Positions 44,734 to 52,812 of a DNA stretch of 64,000 bases are shown in pieces (within the stretch, counting starts at the first letter, position 1; the number at the start of each line of letters is the position of its first letter). The position numbers and the translations under genes were made by a program. The notes beneath the pieces were generated by a model. It saw nothing but the letters and a program-made list of their open reading frames with translations. It was not told the DNA's origin and did no database searches. Source of the stretch: Streptomyces sp. TS71-3 (GTDB lineage Bacteria > Actinomycetota > Actinomycetes > Streptomycetales > Streptomycetaceae); NCBI RefSeq assembly GCF_018327685.1, contig NZ_BNEL01000001.1:5875904-5939903 (forward strand), given 5' to 3'.

Positions 44734-45005
44734 CTGGACACCGACCGTAAGACCACGATCACTCATGGTCGGCGGGATGCTGGGGGTCCGGCAGCGGAGT
44801 CGGTCCGGGATCCGGCGCGATGCTCGGGCGGGCGCGCCGAGCGTGGGGACCGGCGACTTCGTGAGTGATCGTCGGCACCGGGCCGTGGATGTCTTGGATG
44901 TGGTGTCGCCGCATATCCCATGGCGCTATCCCGTGACACCGGGGCTGACGTCACATATCCCGTGACGCCGGCCCTGGTATCTCTTTCTCATATCCAATCA
45001 ACGGG

Positions 45006-45476
45006 TCACGGCGCGTCCCATTGAGGAATGGGGCGCGGTGAAGGGCCGACGTCCTGCCGGCCGCCGGCGGAATCGGACATGAAATACCGCGCGTACTGCG
45101 TGCCGGCGAAGTGCTTGCCCATCAGCCGGGAGAACATCAGCACGCTGGCCAATGGCCGGTGGTTCATGATCAGACTCTGGGCCTGCCCGGCCGCGTTCTT
45201 GCGAACCACCGCGATGTTCGCGATCGGCTGCCCCTGCACGCGCGAGGAATAGTCCTCGACGAAGCCGTTCTCGCCGTATTTTCCGATGAACTCGAAGTCC
45301 TGGTACTCATACAGCGTCCGCGCGTACGCCAGGAGCTTCCGCACGTTGTCCGCACCATGAACGACGCCGTTGAGGGCGGCTCCCTCCAGGGTCACGTCGT
45401 CGGCCAGCTGATCTAGCCACGGCGGGTAGTAGTCCGTGCGCTCCCGCACTGGATCACCACTTCCCAAATACGTCAT
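45006..45476 (-). CDS. nuclear transport factor 2 (SnoaL-like) family protein
   Basis: A 156-residue single-domain protein. The N-terminal MTYLGSGDPVRERTDYYPPWLDQLADDVTLEGAALNGVVHGADNVR has the first helices and cone-forming strand of NTF2-like folds; later FIGKYGENGFVEDYSS and SLIMNHRPLASVLMFSRLMG form the sheet. No clear catalytic residue pair can be assigned. A hairpin and an operator-like palindrome lie 20-70 bases upstream. Confidence 0.8.
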   Translation of the reverse strand: MTYLGSGDPVRERTDYYPPWLDQLADDVTLEGAALNGVVHGADNVRKLLAYARTLYEYQDFEFIGKYGENGFVEDYSSRVQGQPIANIAVVRKNAAGQAQSLIMNHRPLASVLMFSRLMGKHFAGTQYARYFMSDSAGGRQDVGPSPRPIPQWDAP

Positions 45477-45497
45477 GATGAGGTTTTCCTCTCTGGT

Positions 45498-45518
45498 GGG
45501 TCGGCGCTTTGCCGACCC
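45498..45518. repeat. leader hairpin upstream of the NTF2-like gene
   Basis: A perfect 8-base stem GGGTCGGC-GCTTT-GCCGACCC, 22 bases before the start codon on the minus strand. It may lie in the transcribed leader. Confidence 0.7.
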
Positions 45519-45524
45519 GAACCA

Positions 45525-45543
45525 TTACCTCAAATCGAGGTAA
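45525..45543. promoter_or_regulatory. operator candidate TTACCTC-N5-GAGGTAA
   Basis: A perfect 7-base inverted repeat with a five-base spacer; the flanks extend the symmetry (CCA/TGG-like). This pattern is common for TetR or HxlR operators. No regulator gene is adjacent. Confidence 0.55.
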
Positions 45544-45816
45544 CCATAGCTTTTTTGCCTATGTCAAACGGTCTGGGCGGGCTGGTCGGTCGCACCCTCC
45601 TGAGCGACATGATCAGCGCCTTGATCGACTCCGTGCCGCGCCCGTCGGTGCAGAGCTCCCGGCCCGCGATGCGGGCGGCTTCCGATGACCGTCGTGTGCC
45701 TCCCGGCGCCGTAGTGCCGGTGGTGGGGCGGGAGTTGGTCCACTTCACCGTGCGAGGTGCCCGGGGGAGAGGGCGCGGCTCCAGCGGATCCCACCGCCGT
45801 CACCCCCTCGAACCGC

Positions 45817-45847
45817 TTGCCACCGACAGAACCATAGCGCCTATACT
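45817..45847 (+). promoter_or_regulatory. promoter candidate for the metallo-beta-lactamase-fold gene
   Basis: TTGCCA at 45817-45822 and TATACT at 45842-45847 with a 19-base spacer, about 48 bases before the start codon. The spacer is slightly long. No convincing gene was found in 45544-45816. Confidence 0.45.
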
Positions 45848-45894
45848 CCTGTCATGGGGTGAGTGGCTACGACGCCTCCCGGAGGAGCGCTACC

Positions 45895-46749
45895 ATGACC
45901 GTTCTCGATTTCGATGTGTACGTGTCAGGCATGACGCCCGTCCCTTCGGCAGCGCTGAAGCTGCCCAACGGCGAGGCGGGCTCTTGGTCCCCGTTGGCGC
46001 ACACCCTGATTCACGGACGGACCGAAGCGGCCCTGGTCGAACCGCCGATCACCCGGGGCCAGGCGCATGCACTCGGCGACTGGATCGAGGGCTTCGGCAA
46101 ACGGCTGTCCTTCATCTACATCACCCATGGCCACGGCGATCACTGGCTCGGCACGCAGCCGCTGGTGGAACGGTTCGAAGGCGTGACGGTCCACGCCACG
46201 CCAGGCACGATCGAGGCCGTGCGGCAGGTGGCGCGCGAGGGGCCGGCGACAGGGCTCTGGCCGGCGGCCTTTCCGGGGCGGATCGCCGAGGCGCCCCTCT
46301 CCCTGCTGCCGGCGCCGGAGGACGGCTTCCAGGTCGACGGCCACGTGCTGATGCCGGTCGAGGTCGGGCACAGCGACACCGATGACTCCACGGTGCTGCA
46401 CGTTCCCTCGATCGGGCTGGTCGCCGCCGGCGACGTGGTTTACAACAACGTCCACCAGTACCTGGGGGAGTGCCTGGACGGTGGGTTAAAGGCATGGCGC
46501 CGGGCCCTGGACACCGTCGAGTCGCTCGACCCCGCCCACGTCGTCGCCGGGCACCAGGACCAGCAGCGGGGGGACAATCCGTCCGACATCGCTGAGACGC
46601 GCAGGTATCTCGACGACGCCGAGAGGCTGCTCGCGACCAGGCCGGATCGCGGGACCTACTTCGACGAGATGATCAGGCTCTACCCGGAGCGCATCAATCC
46701 CCTGACCGTATGGATGTCGGCCCGGATGCTGCCCGCCCGAACCGGCTGA
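45895..46749 (+). CDS. metallo-beta-lactamase-fold hydrolase
   Basis: A 284-residue protein from ATG 45895 with a strong GGAGGAG site. The metal-binding motif HGHGDHW is near residue 80 (ITHGHGDHWLGTQ); further ligands are H in EVGHSDTDDSTVLHV, D in LVAAGDVVYNN and H in VVAGHQD. This is a full MBL ligand set. It may hydrolyse lactones, thioesters or similar; the family is too broad to tell. It is convergent with the CGNR gene, 20 bases apart. Confidence 0.88.
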   Translation: MTVLDFDVYVSGMTPVPSAALKLPNGEAGSWSPLAHTLIHGRTEAALVEPPITRGQAHALGDWIEGFGKRLSFIYITHGHGDHWLGTQPLVERFEGVTVHATPGTIEAVRQVAREGPATGLWPAAFPGRIAEAPLSLLPAPEDGFQVDGHVLMPVEVGHSDTDDSTVLHVPSIGLVAAGDVVYNNVHQYLGECLDGGLKAWRRALDTVESLDPAHVVAGHQDQQRGDNPSDIAETRRYLDDAERLLATRPDRGTYFDEMIRLYPERINPLTVWMSARMLPARTG

Positions 46750-46768
46750 CCGGCGGCACCCGGGAAGA

Positions 46769-47359
46769 TCACCCCTCCAATTGCGCTCGGCGGGCTCGGG
46801 ACGCGCGGAGATTCACCAGGTTTCCGCAGCGGGCGGTGTCGTGCCAGGCGCGGGAGAGGTTGCGGGAGGAGTCGATGAACGGGAACCCGCAGGGCCCGTA
46901 GGCGCAGGTTTTCAGGCGGCGAAGGTGCCCTGCCGCCTCGGCGAGCAGGAGCTCGGCCGTCGCCACGGCCACGGCGCGGTGCCATCCGGTGCCGCCGGGG
47001 AGCAGTCTCGCCCCGGCGGGCGTCCAGGACAGCTTGGCGGCCGAGACGAACGGTGCCGACGGCGTGTCGGCCGTCGACTCCGAAAGGATGCGATCGGCCC
47101 GCAACGCCGCCCTGAGGAACTCGCGGAATCGCCGCAGCTGTACGAGCCCGGCCGGGGTGAGGACGAGGTCACGCAGGTAATCGCCGGGGACGCCCTCCGC
47201 GAGCTGCTCGACCCAGGCGTTCGCCGATGCCGGCGAAGCGAGCCGGTCCCGTCCTGGGACGCCGGCCTCTTCGGCGGTGGTCGTGGCCAACAGGGCCGAG
47301 GTGAACATGAGCCCCGCTCTGCTGGCGCCTTCCACCGGATTGCCGCGCAGGGCAGCCAT
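46769..47359 (-). CDS. CGNR zinc finger domain protein (putative regulator)
   Basis: A 196-residue protein. I chose ATG 47359 because GGAGGGTGAG precedes it. The N-terminal part (about 130 residues) matches the ABATE-type stress domain; the C-terminus is KTCAYGPCGFPFIDSSRNLSRAWHDTARCGNLVNLRASRAR, a treble-clef zinc finger with C-x4-C, and CGN in place of the full CGNR. The family is thought to bind DNA. The W-C of the usual RRWCSM is replaced by Trp-His, so one ligand may be changed. Confidence 0.85.
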   Translation of the reverse strand: MAALRGNPVEGASRAGLMFTSALLATTTAEEAGVPGRDRLASPASANAWVEQLAEGVPGDYLRDLVLTPAGLVQLRRFREFLRAALRADRILSESTADTPSAPFVSAAKLSWTPAGARLLPGGTGWHRAVAVATAELLLAEAAGHLRRLKTCAYGPCGFPFIDSSRNLSRAWHDTARCGNLVNLRASRARRAQLEG

Positions 47360-47694
47360 CTCACCCTCCTCACCTGGACACACGACAGACGCGTTTCCAG
47401 TTGGATTCTTTCATATGGAGAGGCGCGTTCAGCGCGACGGGGTATGGGGGAGCTGCCGAACGTGATGCGGTTCCGTGCCGGCGCTTCGCGGAGCCTGCTC
47501 CAGCGCTGGCGGTACGTTCGGGATTGGACGACCGCAGGCACGGTCCGGCCTGGACGGCGTGGCCGACCGGGTGGACGGAAAGGCCCCGGCTTCCCTGCAG
47601 TCGGAGGCGAAGGGGCCCCGTGCCCTTGCCTGGGACGCTCCAGGTTCTCCGGTGTCAGCAGCGAGTGCGAGTAGGCCGGCTCGTGGAAGGAAGG

Positions 47695-47738
47695 ACAGGC
47701 AGTGGGATGCTCAGGGTCCGGAGCATCCCGCTGCCTGT
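47695..47738 (-). terminator. hairpin terminator after hydrolase remnant
   Basis: An 18-base stem with one G:T pair (ACAGGCAGTGGGATGCTC and GAGCATCCCGCTGCCTGT) and an 8-base loop, 25 bases downstream of the stop of the minus-strand hydrolase remnant. It looks like the terminator of the former gene. Confidence 0.75.
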
Positions 47739-47762
47739 GCCGTCTTGGTCAGGCCTTGGCTT

Positions 47763-47902
47763 TTACAGGGTGTCGGTGAGTTCTTTCAGCATGCGATCGG
47801 CCGCGTTGATGGCGATGGAGAGGTGGCCCTCGCCCTGCTCCAGGTGTCCGACGGTGTTCGGGATATGTGCTGCGAGCCATTGCGATTTCTCAGCCGGCTG
47901 TC
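47763..47902 (-). pseudogene. alpha/beta hydrolase, C-terminal remnant
   Basis: About 45 codons read QWLAAHIPNTVGHLEQGEGH and LSIAINAADRMLKELTDTL and a stop. The GEGHLS segment carries the catalytic His of alpha/beta hydrolases. A stop codon sits directly upstream at about 47903, so the rest of the protein, including the nucleophile elbow, is missing. The break coincides with an inverted repeat that looks like IS ends. Confidence 0.65.
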
Positions 47903-48025
47903 ACGACAGATTCTCACTTGCGTGTCATGAGTAGTTGCTGGTCAGGTGATGTTCTTGATGACATCTACCGGGATCGCTGGTGACATCGCGTGAGAATCCC
48001 GAGCGCACCGAGGTGAGAAATCGCA
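47881..48025. repeat. imperfect inverted repeat resembling a pair of IS ends
   Basis: TGCGATTTCTCA (47881-47892) and its exact complement (48014-48025) are followed inward by GATTCTCAC (47909-47917) and its complement (47990-47998), then TGTCA/TGACA-type ends. Spacing in the two arms differs by one base. The repeated GTGAGAA blocks in each arm resemble the multiple terminal repeats of IS21-like elements. No transposase lies inside. Confidence 0.6.
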
Positions 48026-48223
48026 CTGCCCCTGGCGCCTCGCCTGCCGGACCCGCTCGCCATGCACCGCCTTGCCGCTCGGGCGGGGGAGCGGCGGCCG
48101 ACACGAGGAGCGGGGGCGTCCGGCCTGCCGTGTTGCCCCATGCGGCCCAGGACCCGCCTTGGGGGGGGACCCTGGGGACAAAGCACGCCTCGTGCAAGCC
48201 GGTGGCAGGTCGCGCAGCCGGGG

Positions 48224-48448
48224 TCAGGTGGGGGACTGCTGGCTGTGCAGGATGCTCAGGATCTCGTCGAGGGCGCCTTGCTGCTGCGCGAGCGCGACCC
48301 GCATCTGTTCCTGGCCCTTCTCCAGCCGGTCCAGCGAGGCGGTGTGGTTGGCCAGGGCGATGGTGTGCTCGGTCTGCTTGTCGATGACCCGCTGGAGCTT
48401 CTCGTTGAGGATGCGGGCCATTTCCTGGCTGATCGGGTCTTCGGGCAT
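48224..48448 (-). CDS. small coiled-coil protein
   Basis: A 74-residue protein from ATG 48448 with GAGGG upstream. Almost the entire chain is helical and charged (ISQEMARILNEKLQRVIDKQTEHTIALANHTASLDRLEKGQEQMRVALAQQQGALDEILSIL), with heptad spacing of Leu/Ile. It has no metal, nucleotide or signal motif. It may oligomerise or act as a partner of an absent protein. Tnp-associated or phage accessory proteins can look similar, but there is no direct evidence. Confidence 0.65.
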   Translation of the reverse strand: MPEDPISQEMARILNEKLQRVIDKQTEHTIALANHTASLDRLEKGQEQMRVALAQQQGALDEILSILHSQQSPT

Positions 48449-48763
48449 CGGTAGGTCCCTCGTTCGGCGGACCTCCAGTCTGCCGTATCCGCCGGCGGTC
48501 ATCGGACAGCACACCGTGGAGTTAGCCGGGGAGGTGCTGCTCACCAGGTGCCGCGGGGCCGTCAGGTCTCCGTGTCCTGGTCTGGGTGGTGCAGCGTCCC
48601 GTCCTGGTTCGCGCTCTGGTCGGCGTGAGGGGAGTGTCCGGGAGGGATCGGCCGATGCCTGTCTTGTCACGGCCGTCGCTGTGCCGGTGTACTCGTCTCG
48701 CACCATCTGATGATGCGAGTTCGTCTGTGGAACGGGCTCGTGTTCGCGTAGGGAGCGGGGAGC

Positions 48764-49708
48764 ATGCTGATTGAGTCGGTATTCACAACCAGTGGTTTAC
48801 CGAAGCAGGACCGTCTGGACGGCTTTCGCGAAAGTATGACCCACGCGGCCTACGCCAACGACGTCTACAGCACCGCCCCCAGTTTCAAGGGGGAATTGCG
48901 CCTGCTGATGCTCGGCGAGGTGCGGGTGTGGCCGACCACCTTTCAGCCATGCCGTATGGTCCGCACCAAACGACTAATCCAGCAGTCCGACCCGGAGCTC
49001 TACCACCTCTCGCTGCCGCTGGACGGTGTCATCAGCGTCAGCCAGCATGGTCGGCAGGAGCGGCATAGCGACCGGCAGATGTACATTGTCGACAGCTCCC
49101 GCCCCTCGGACTTCTCCGCCTCAGCTCTCAGAGCAATAGGTCTGGAGGTACCGCGGGGACGGGTGCCGCTGGCGCCAGCCGCGGTCGAACACTTACTGAC
49201 CCGGCCTTTGTCCGGCCGCAGCGGAGTGGGGGCGCTGCTGGCAGGGCTACTCACCCAGATTGCCGAGGGCGCACGCTACCGGCCTTCCGATGGGCCTCGC
49301 CTTGAAGGCGTTGTGACGGACCTCTTCTGTGCGATGCTTGCCCACCACCTCGAAATCGAAAACTGTCTTGAGCCGGAAACCCGTACCCGTACTCTGACCC
49401 TGCATATCCTCGCCTTCATCGAAGGCCACCTGCACGATGTGGACCTCACCCCGTCCACCATCGCCGCCGCCCACCACATCTCTCTCAGCCACCTGCACCG
49501 CCTCTTCCGCACTGAGCACACCACCGTGGCCGCCCACATTCGCCGACGTCGCCTGGAACGCGCCCATCGCGACCTCATCAACCCGGCACTCGCCGCCATC
49601 CCCATAGGCGTCATTGCGACCAGGTGGGGCTTCAAAAGCCACGCCGACTTCGCCCGCTTCTACCGCACCGTCTACGGCACTACTCCCAGCGAGGACCGCC
49701 AGCGCTGA
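48764..49708 (+). CDS. AraC-family transcriptional regulator
   Basis: A 314-residue protein. The N-terminal 190 residues are an AraC-type ligand domain similar to the AraC_binding_2 group (ELYHLSLPLDGVISVSQHGR). The C-terminal pair of helix-turn-helix motifs spans about 215-312: LTPSTIAAAHHISLSHLHRLFRTEHTTVAAHIRRRRLERAHRDL, then IPIGVIATRWGFKSHADFARFYRTVYGTTPSE. It stands alone in the decayed zone, with slightly lower GC than neighbours. The 315-base space before it holds no gene I could recognise. Confidence 0.88.
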   Translation: MLIESVFTTSGLPKQDRLDGFRESMTHAAYANDVYSTAPSFKGELRLLMLGEVRVWPTTFQPCRMVRTKRLIQQSDPELYHLSLPLDGVISVSQHGRQERHSDRQMYIVDSSRPSDFSASALRAIGLEVPRGRVPLAPAAVEHLLTRPLSGRSGVGALLAGLLTQIAEGARYRPSDGPRLEGVVTDLFCAMLAHHLEIENCLEPETRTRTLTLHILAFIEGHLHDVDLTPSTIAAAHHISLSHLHRLFRTEHTTVAAHIRRRRLERAHRDLINPALAAIPIGVIATRWGFKSHADFARFYRTVYGTTPSEDRQR

Positions 49709-49842
49709 TGAGGGAGGCGATGACGGTATTGATCGAGTGGCGCGCAGGTCGTGGCCGCCGCTGAGCCCGACAGCGACGGTTACCGCGACGACGCTACGGT
49801 CGCCCCCCTCCCCCTGGTCGTGACGCCGCCGGCGACCCATCG

Positions 49843-50647
49843 TTGAGCGAACCGGGCACGCGCGAACTCAGCCCCCAGGAGCTCGACGCCCGCGTCCGGG
49901 CCGCCGGTACCGCGGATCTGGGCCGCGCGCTCGCCGACCGGCTCGTACTCCTGGACCGCCCCGCGTTCGCCGACTTCTTCGGCGCCGGCCCTCGCTCCGC
50001 ACGGACCTTCTTCCTGGGGGCCATGGCAGGCCACCCGCTACGTGTACGCATCGACCTGCCCGAGCAGCTCCACGAGGACGCCTCCCGGCTCCTTACCCGC
50101 CTCCTGCTGGCCCAGTTCACCGGACTCGCCCCAGGCCGCTCCACGGGCTGTCAGAGCCCGTTCCTGTGTCTGGTGCTCGACGCCGCCGCGCAGGCCCTCA
50201 CGCCCGGCACCGTCCGCGGTATCCAGCGGCTCCGCTCTCGGCACGCTGGCGTGGTTGACGCTGCGCACCATGGCCAGCGTCCCCGAGCCCCTGCACGGCG
50301 CGCTGCACGCCGCAGTTGGCTGCTGCATGGCGTTCTCCGGCATCACCACCTGGGACGGCCGCCGCTTCACCGAAGCCTGGGGCACCCGCAAAGTGACCAT
50401 CAAAGAGACCGCCAAACACACCGTCTACGCCGACCAGCCCACCACCCGCGCCATCCACGCCCTACGGAAGATGGTCACGGGCCAGGCCGTCACCACCGAC
50501 GCGGTCACCGTGCGGCAGGTAGAACGGGAACACTGGTCCGCCTCCGAACTTGTCAGCGAACTCCAGCCCGGACACGCCGTGCTTTCCCTCACCACGGCCA
50601 CCGGCGAGAGCACGCCTCCGCTGCTGTTCGCGGACCTCCTTGCGTAG
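49843..50647 (+). pseudogene. unknown protein, frameshifted and cut by an IS3 fragment
   Basis: Two plus-strand frames fit one protein: SEPGTRELSPQELDARVRAAG to TPGTVRGIQRL in the first and GSALGTLAWLTLRTMASVPEP to GHAVLSLTTATGESTPP in the second, joining near 50230-50240. The last eight residues (LLFADLLA) are antisense of an IS3 OrfA fragment that begins at 50621, so the natural C-terminus is lost. The TTG at 49843 is a weak start; a GTG frame at about 49751 ends in a TGA overlapping it, which may be another frame error. I do not recognise the family. Confidence 0.5.
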
Positions 50648-50860
50648 CCGCTTGAGTTCCTCGCGCTCGGCGCAGGTCAGTTCGCCGGACCCGACTTCGT
50701 CCCGGTCCGCCTTCGCCCTGCGGTACCAGCCACGCAGGGACTCGGAGCTGACGCCGAGTTCCCGGGCGCCGGCGGTGACCGTCCTGCCCGAGGAATCAAC
50801 GAGCGCGATGGCGTCCCGCTTGAACTCCTCGGTGTACCGCTTCGTGTACTTGCTTCCCAC
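50621..50860 (-). mobile_element. IS3-family OrfA, 3'-truncated fragment
   Basis: Eighty codons from GTG 50860: MGSKYTKRYTEEFKRDAIAL, then a helix-turn-helix (TAGARELGVSSESLRGWYRRAK) and the start of the leucine zipper (AEREELKRLRKEVREQQ). OrfA normally continues about 20 residues and is followed by OrfB with the DDE domain; both are missing because the sequence changes abruptly at 50620/50621. The 378 bases to the right (50861-51238) contain the former IS end and the promoter of the next gene, without another gene. Confidence 0.85.
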
Positions 50861-51238
50861 CTGATGCTACTTCCTCTGGAACCTCCAGATCCCAGTCCCC
50901 AAGGGTCCACGACCAAGGGGAAGCTTCAAGTTTCCAGGTGACCACTTCGCCTTACATCACCGACGGAGATGCTGTCTCTACCACGCCGGACAGATCTCGC
51001 GAAGACGCAGAGTTAAGAAACGTGAGACTCGGTGTCAACGACACCATGGCAAGTCTTCGGGATTCTTAGGGGAAGACGGTGGTGAACTCGTTCGCCCGGC
51101 CACGTTGTCGAGGTGGCCTCACGGGCGTACTCGACAACTACTTCCGAGGTTCCATCTGCACTGTGGTCCCAGGCCCTGGCCGCTGGCGTTGCCACCGCTC
51201 CGATATGGGCACACGCATCTGGCATACTAGGGGGTATT

Positions 51239-51676
51239 TTGCGCACCAGACTGCACAGAGTATTGACAGCGGCTGTTCTGGCCGGAATCGCCTCGTTCTC
51301 CGCAATGACTGCAGCACACGCAAACGAGTACACGTGCGACTCGGGGGAGATATGCCTGTGGGAGAACGAATACCGTAACGTGAAGCCGGGGGCGGGAGAT
51401 TACAGCACCTTCGGCTTCAAGGGTCGGTCCATCAGTGACCTCTCCTACGGAAACAATGAATGGCGTGACGCGGAAGTAAAGAGCCACGACGGCACGGACA
51501 ACATGAACGATGAGACCAGTTCAGTCTTGAACAATAGCTCGTGTACGGTGGTCCTCTACGCAAAGGACGACTACGAGGGCGATAGCCTCGCGCTCGGCGC
51601 GGGCGACTACGCGAACTTCCTCAGCGACGAAAAGATCGGGGACAACGAGGCAAGTTCGCACAAGTTCATCTGCTGA
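51239..51676 (+). CDS. secreted peptidase inhibitor family I36 protein
   Basis: A 145-residue exported protein. The TTG at 51239 is preceded by AGGGGG and begins a normal signal peptide (LRTRLHRVLTAAVLAGIASFSAMTAAHA); no better ATG is nearby. The mature part shows the I36/beta-gamma-crystallin-like pattern: CDSGEICLWENEYRNVKPGAGDYSTFG, VLNNSSCTVVLYAKDDYEGDSLALGAGDYANF, with three Cys. Members inhibit metalloproteases in Streptomyces. The base composition is lower in GC than average, which hints at transfer. A strong hairpin follows the stop. Confidence 0.82.
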   Translation: MRTRLHRVLTAAVLAGIASFSAMTAAHANEYTCDSGEICLWENEYRNVKPGAGDYSTFGFKGRSISDLSYGNNEWRDAEVKSHDGTDNMNDETSSVLNNSSCTVVLYAKDDYEGDSLALGAGDYANFLSDEKIGDNEASSHKFIC

Positions 51677-51682
51677 TCCCGA

Positions 51683-51721
51683 CCGGGGGGAGGGGGCCGG
51701 TACCGGGCTCCCTCCCCCCGG
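51683..51721 (+). terminator. GC-rich hairpin terminator
   Basis: A perfect 12-base stem CCGGGGGGAGGG / CCCTCCCCCCGG around a 15-base loop, 6 bases after the I36 stop. Confidence 0.7.
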
Positions 51722-51747
51722 CAAGGACCTCCGGAGAGGACCCATCG

Positions 51748-52590
51748 ATGTCCCGAAGTACGCGAGCCTTCGCCGTCCTGTTAGTTGTCCTGCTGTCCAT
51801 CACCGCCTGCAGCAGCAACGACACGCCCGGAACAGCGAGGAGAGCGGCTGAGCCGAATGAACCGCCCATTCGCCCATCGCTCCCCTTCGACGAGTACAGG
51901 AACGACTCCCTCGCCTTCACCACACGTCTTGCCCAGGACCGCCTCATCCGTGCCTGCATGGGCAGGCGAGGAGTCGCCTGGGACCCGCCGCCCATATCGG
52001 CCCAGGATGCCAACCCGGAGTTCCGCCGCTACGGCCTCATGGATCCGACAGTGGCGGGGACATTCGGCTATCATCTACCGATCGACGCCGCCCGCGAGCG
52101 GCGCAACCGATATTTTTTGCATGACGTGACTGCAAAGCAGCGAGAGGCATTGGAAGGCAGCGAGGAACAAAAAGGCTGCCGTCAGAAATCCGATAGCATC
52201 CTCCATCGAGGTGTGTCGAAGACGAAGAGGGTCCTTCTCTTCGGGCTGGGGGGAAGATCCTTGGACGCAGCCGAGGAAAGCCCCGATGTGCAGAAGGCAA
52301 AAAGACAGTGGAGCGCCTGCATGCGCACGCGAGGATATCGTTACACCGGGCCCGAACAGGCGCAGCGTGATGCTCGCTGGAATCTCGATTCCCCCCGGAT
52401 TTCAAAGACGGAGCGGGCCGTTGCAACGGCGGACGTCTCCTGCAAGGAAAAGGTATCGCTGATTACCGTCTGGGCAGTAGCCGAGGCGGACGTACAACGC
52501 GGGCTGATCGCGAAGTACGCTAAAGAGCTGGAGAAGATCCGTAAGGCCAATGCCATTCTACGCGTCAACGTCACCCGCGCGCTCGGTTGA
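51748..52590 (+). CDS. lipoprotein of unknown function
   Basis: A 280-residue protein from ATG 51748 with GGAGAGGA upstream. A lipobox LSITAC ends a short hydrophobic signal. The mature part has three Cys-centred segments (RLIRACMGRRGV, EEQKGCRQKSD, QWSACMRTRGYRYTGPEQAQRDA) and a basic, helical C-terminus. Similar Cys-M-x-x-x-G motifs occur in uncharacterised actinomycete lipoproteins. It lies directly after the I36 gene and its terminator. The function is unknown. Confidence 0.75.
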   Translation: MSRSTRAFAVLLVVLLSITACSSNDTPGTARRAAEPNEPPIRPSLPFDEYRNDSLAFTTRLAQDRLIRACMGRRGVAWDPPPISAQDANPEFRRYGLMDPTVAGTFGYHLPIDAARERRNRYFLHDVTAKQREALEGSEEQKGCRQKSDSILHRGVSKTKRVLLFGLGGRSLDAAEESPDVQKAKRQWSACMRTRGYRYTGPEQAQRDARWNLDSPRISKTERAVATADVSCKEKVSLITVWAVAEADVQRGLIAKYAKELEKIRKANAILRVNVTRALG

Positions 52591-52812
52591 GCGTCTCTGC
52601 CTCATACACTTTTGATCACAGCAGCCTCAGCGCTGTCCCGTACGTGCTGAACCGGGGTTCTGGAGCTCTCCCTGGGTCGGGCCCTGCCAGCCTGGCGCTT
52701 TCGCGGGGTGGGTTGTCCAAGGGTTGATCAGAAACGCAGAAAGTGCTCTTGACCTGCAACGGTGGGACTTGCTGAGGGTCCTGTTGGCTGCGGGGGATAG
52801 AGCACTTTCCAG

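Noticed and set aside
45530..45803. A minus-strand frame with RIAGRELCTDGRGTESIKALIMSLRR
   Set aside because: It is short, has no ribosome binding site, overlaps an operator-like palindrome and matches no family I know.
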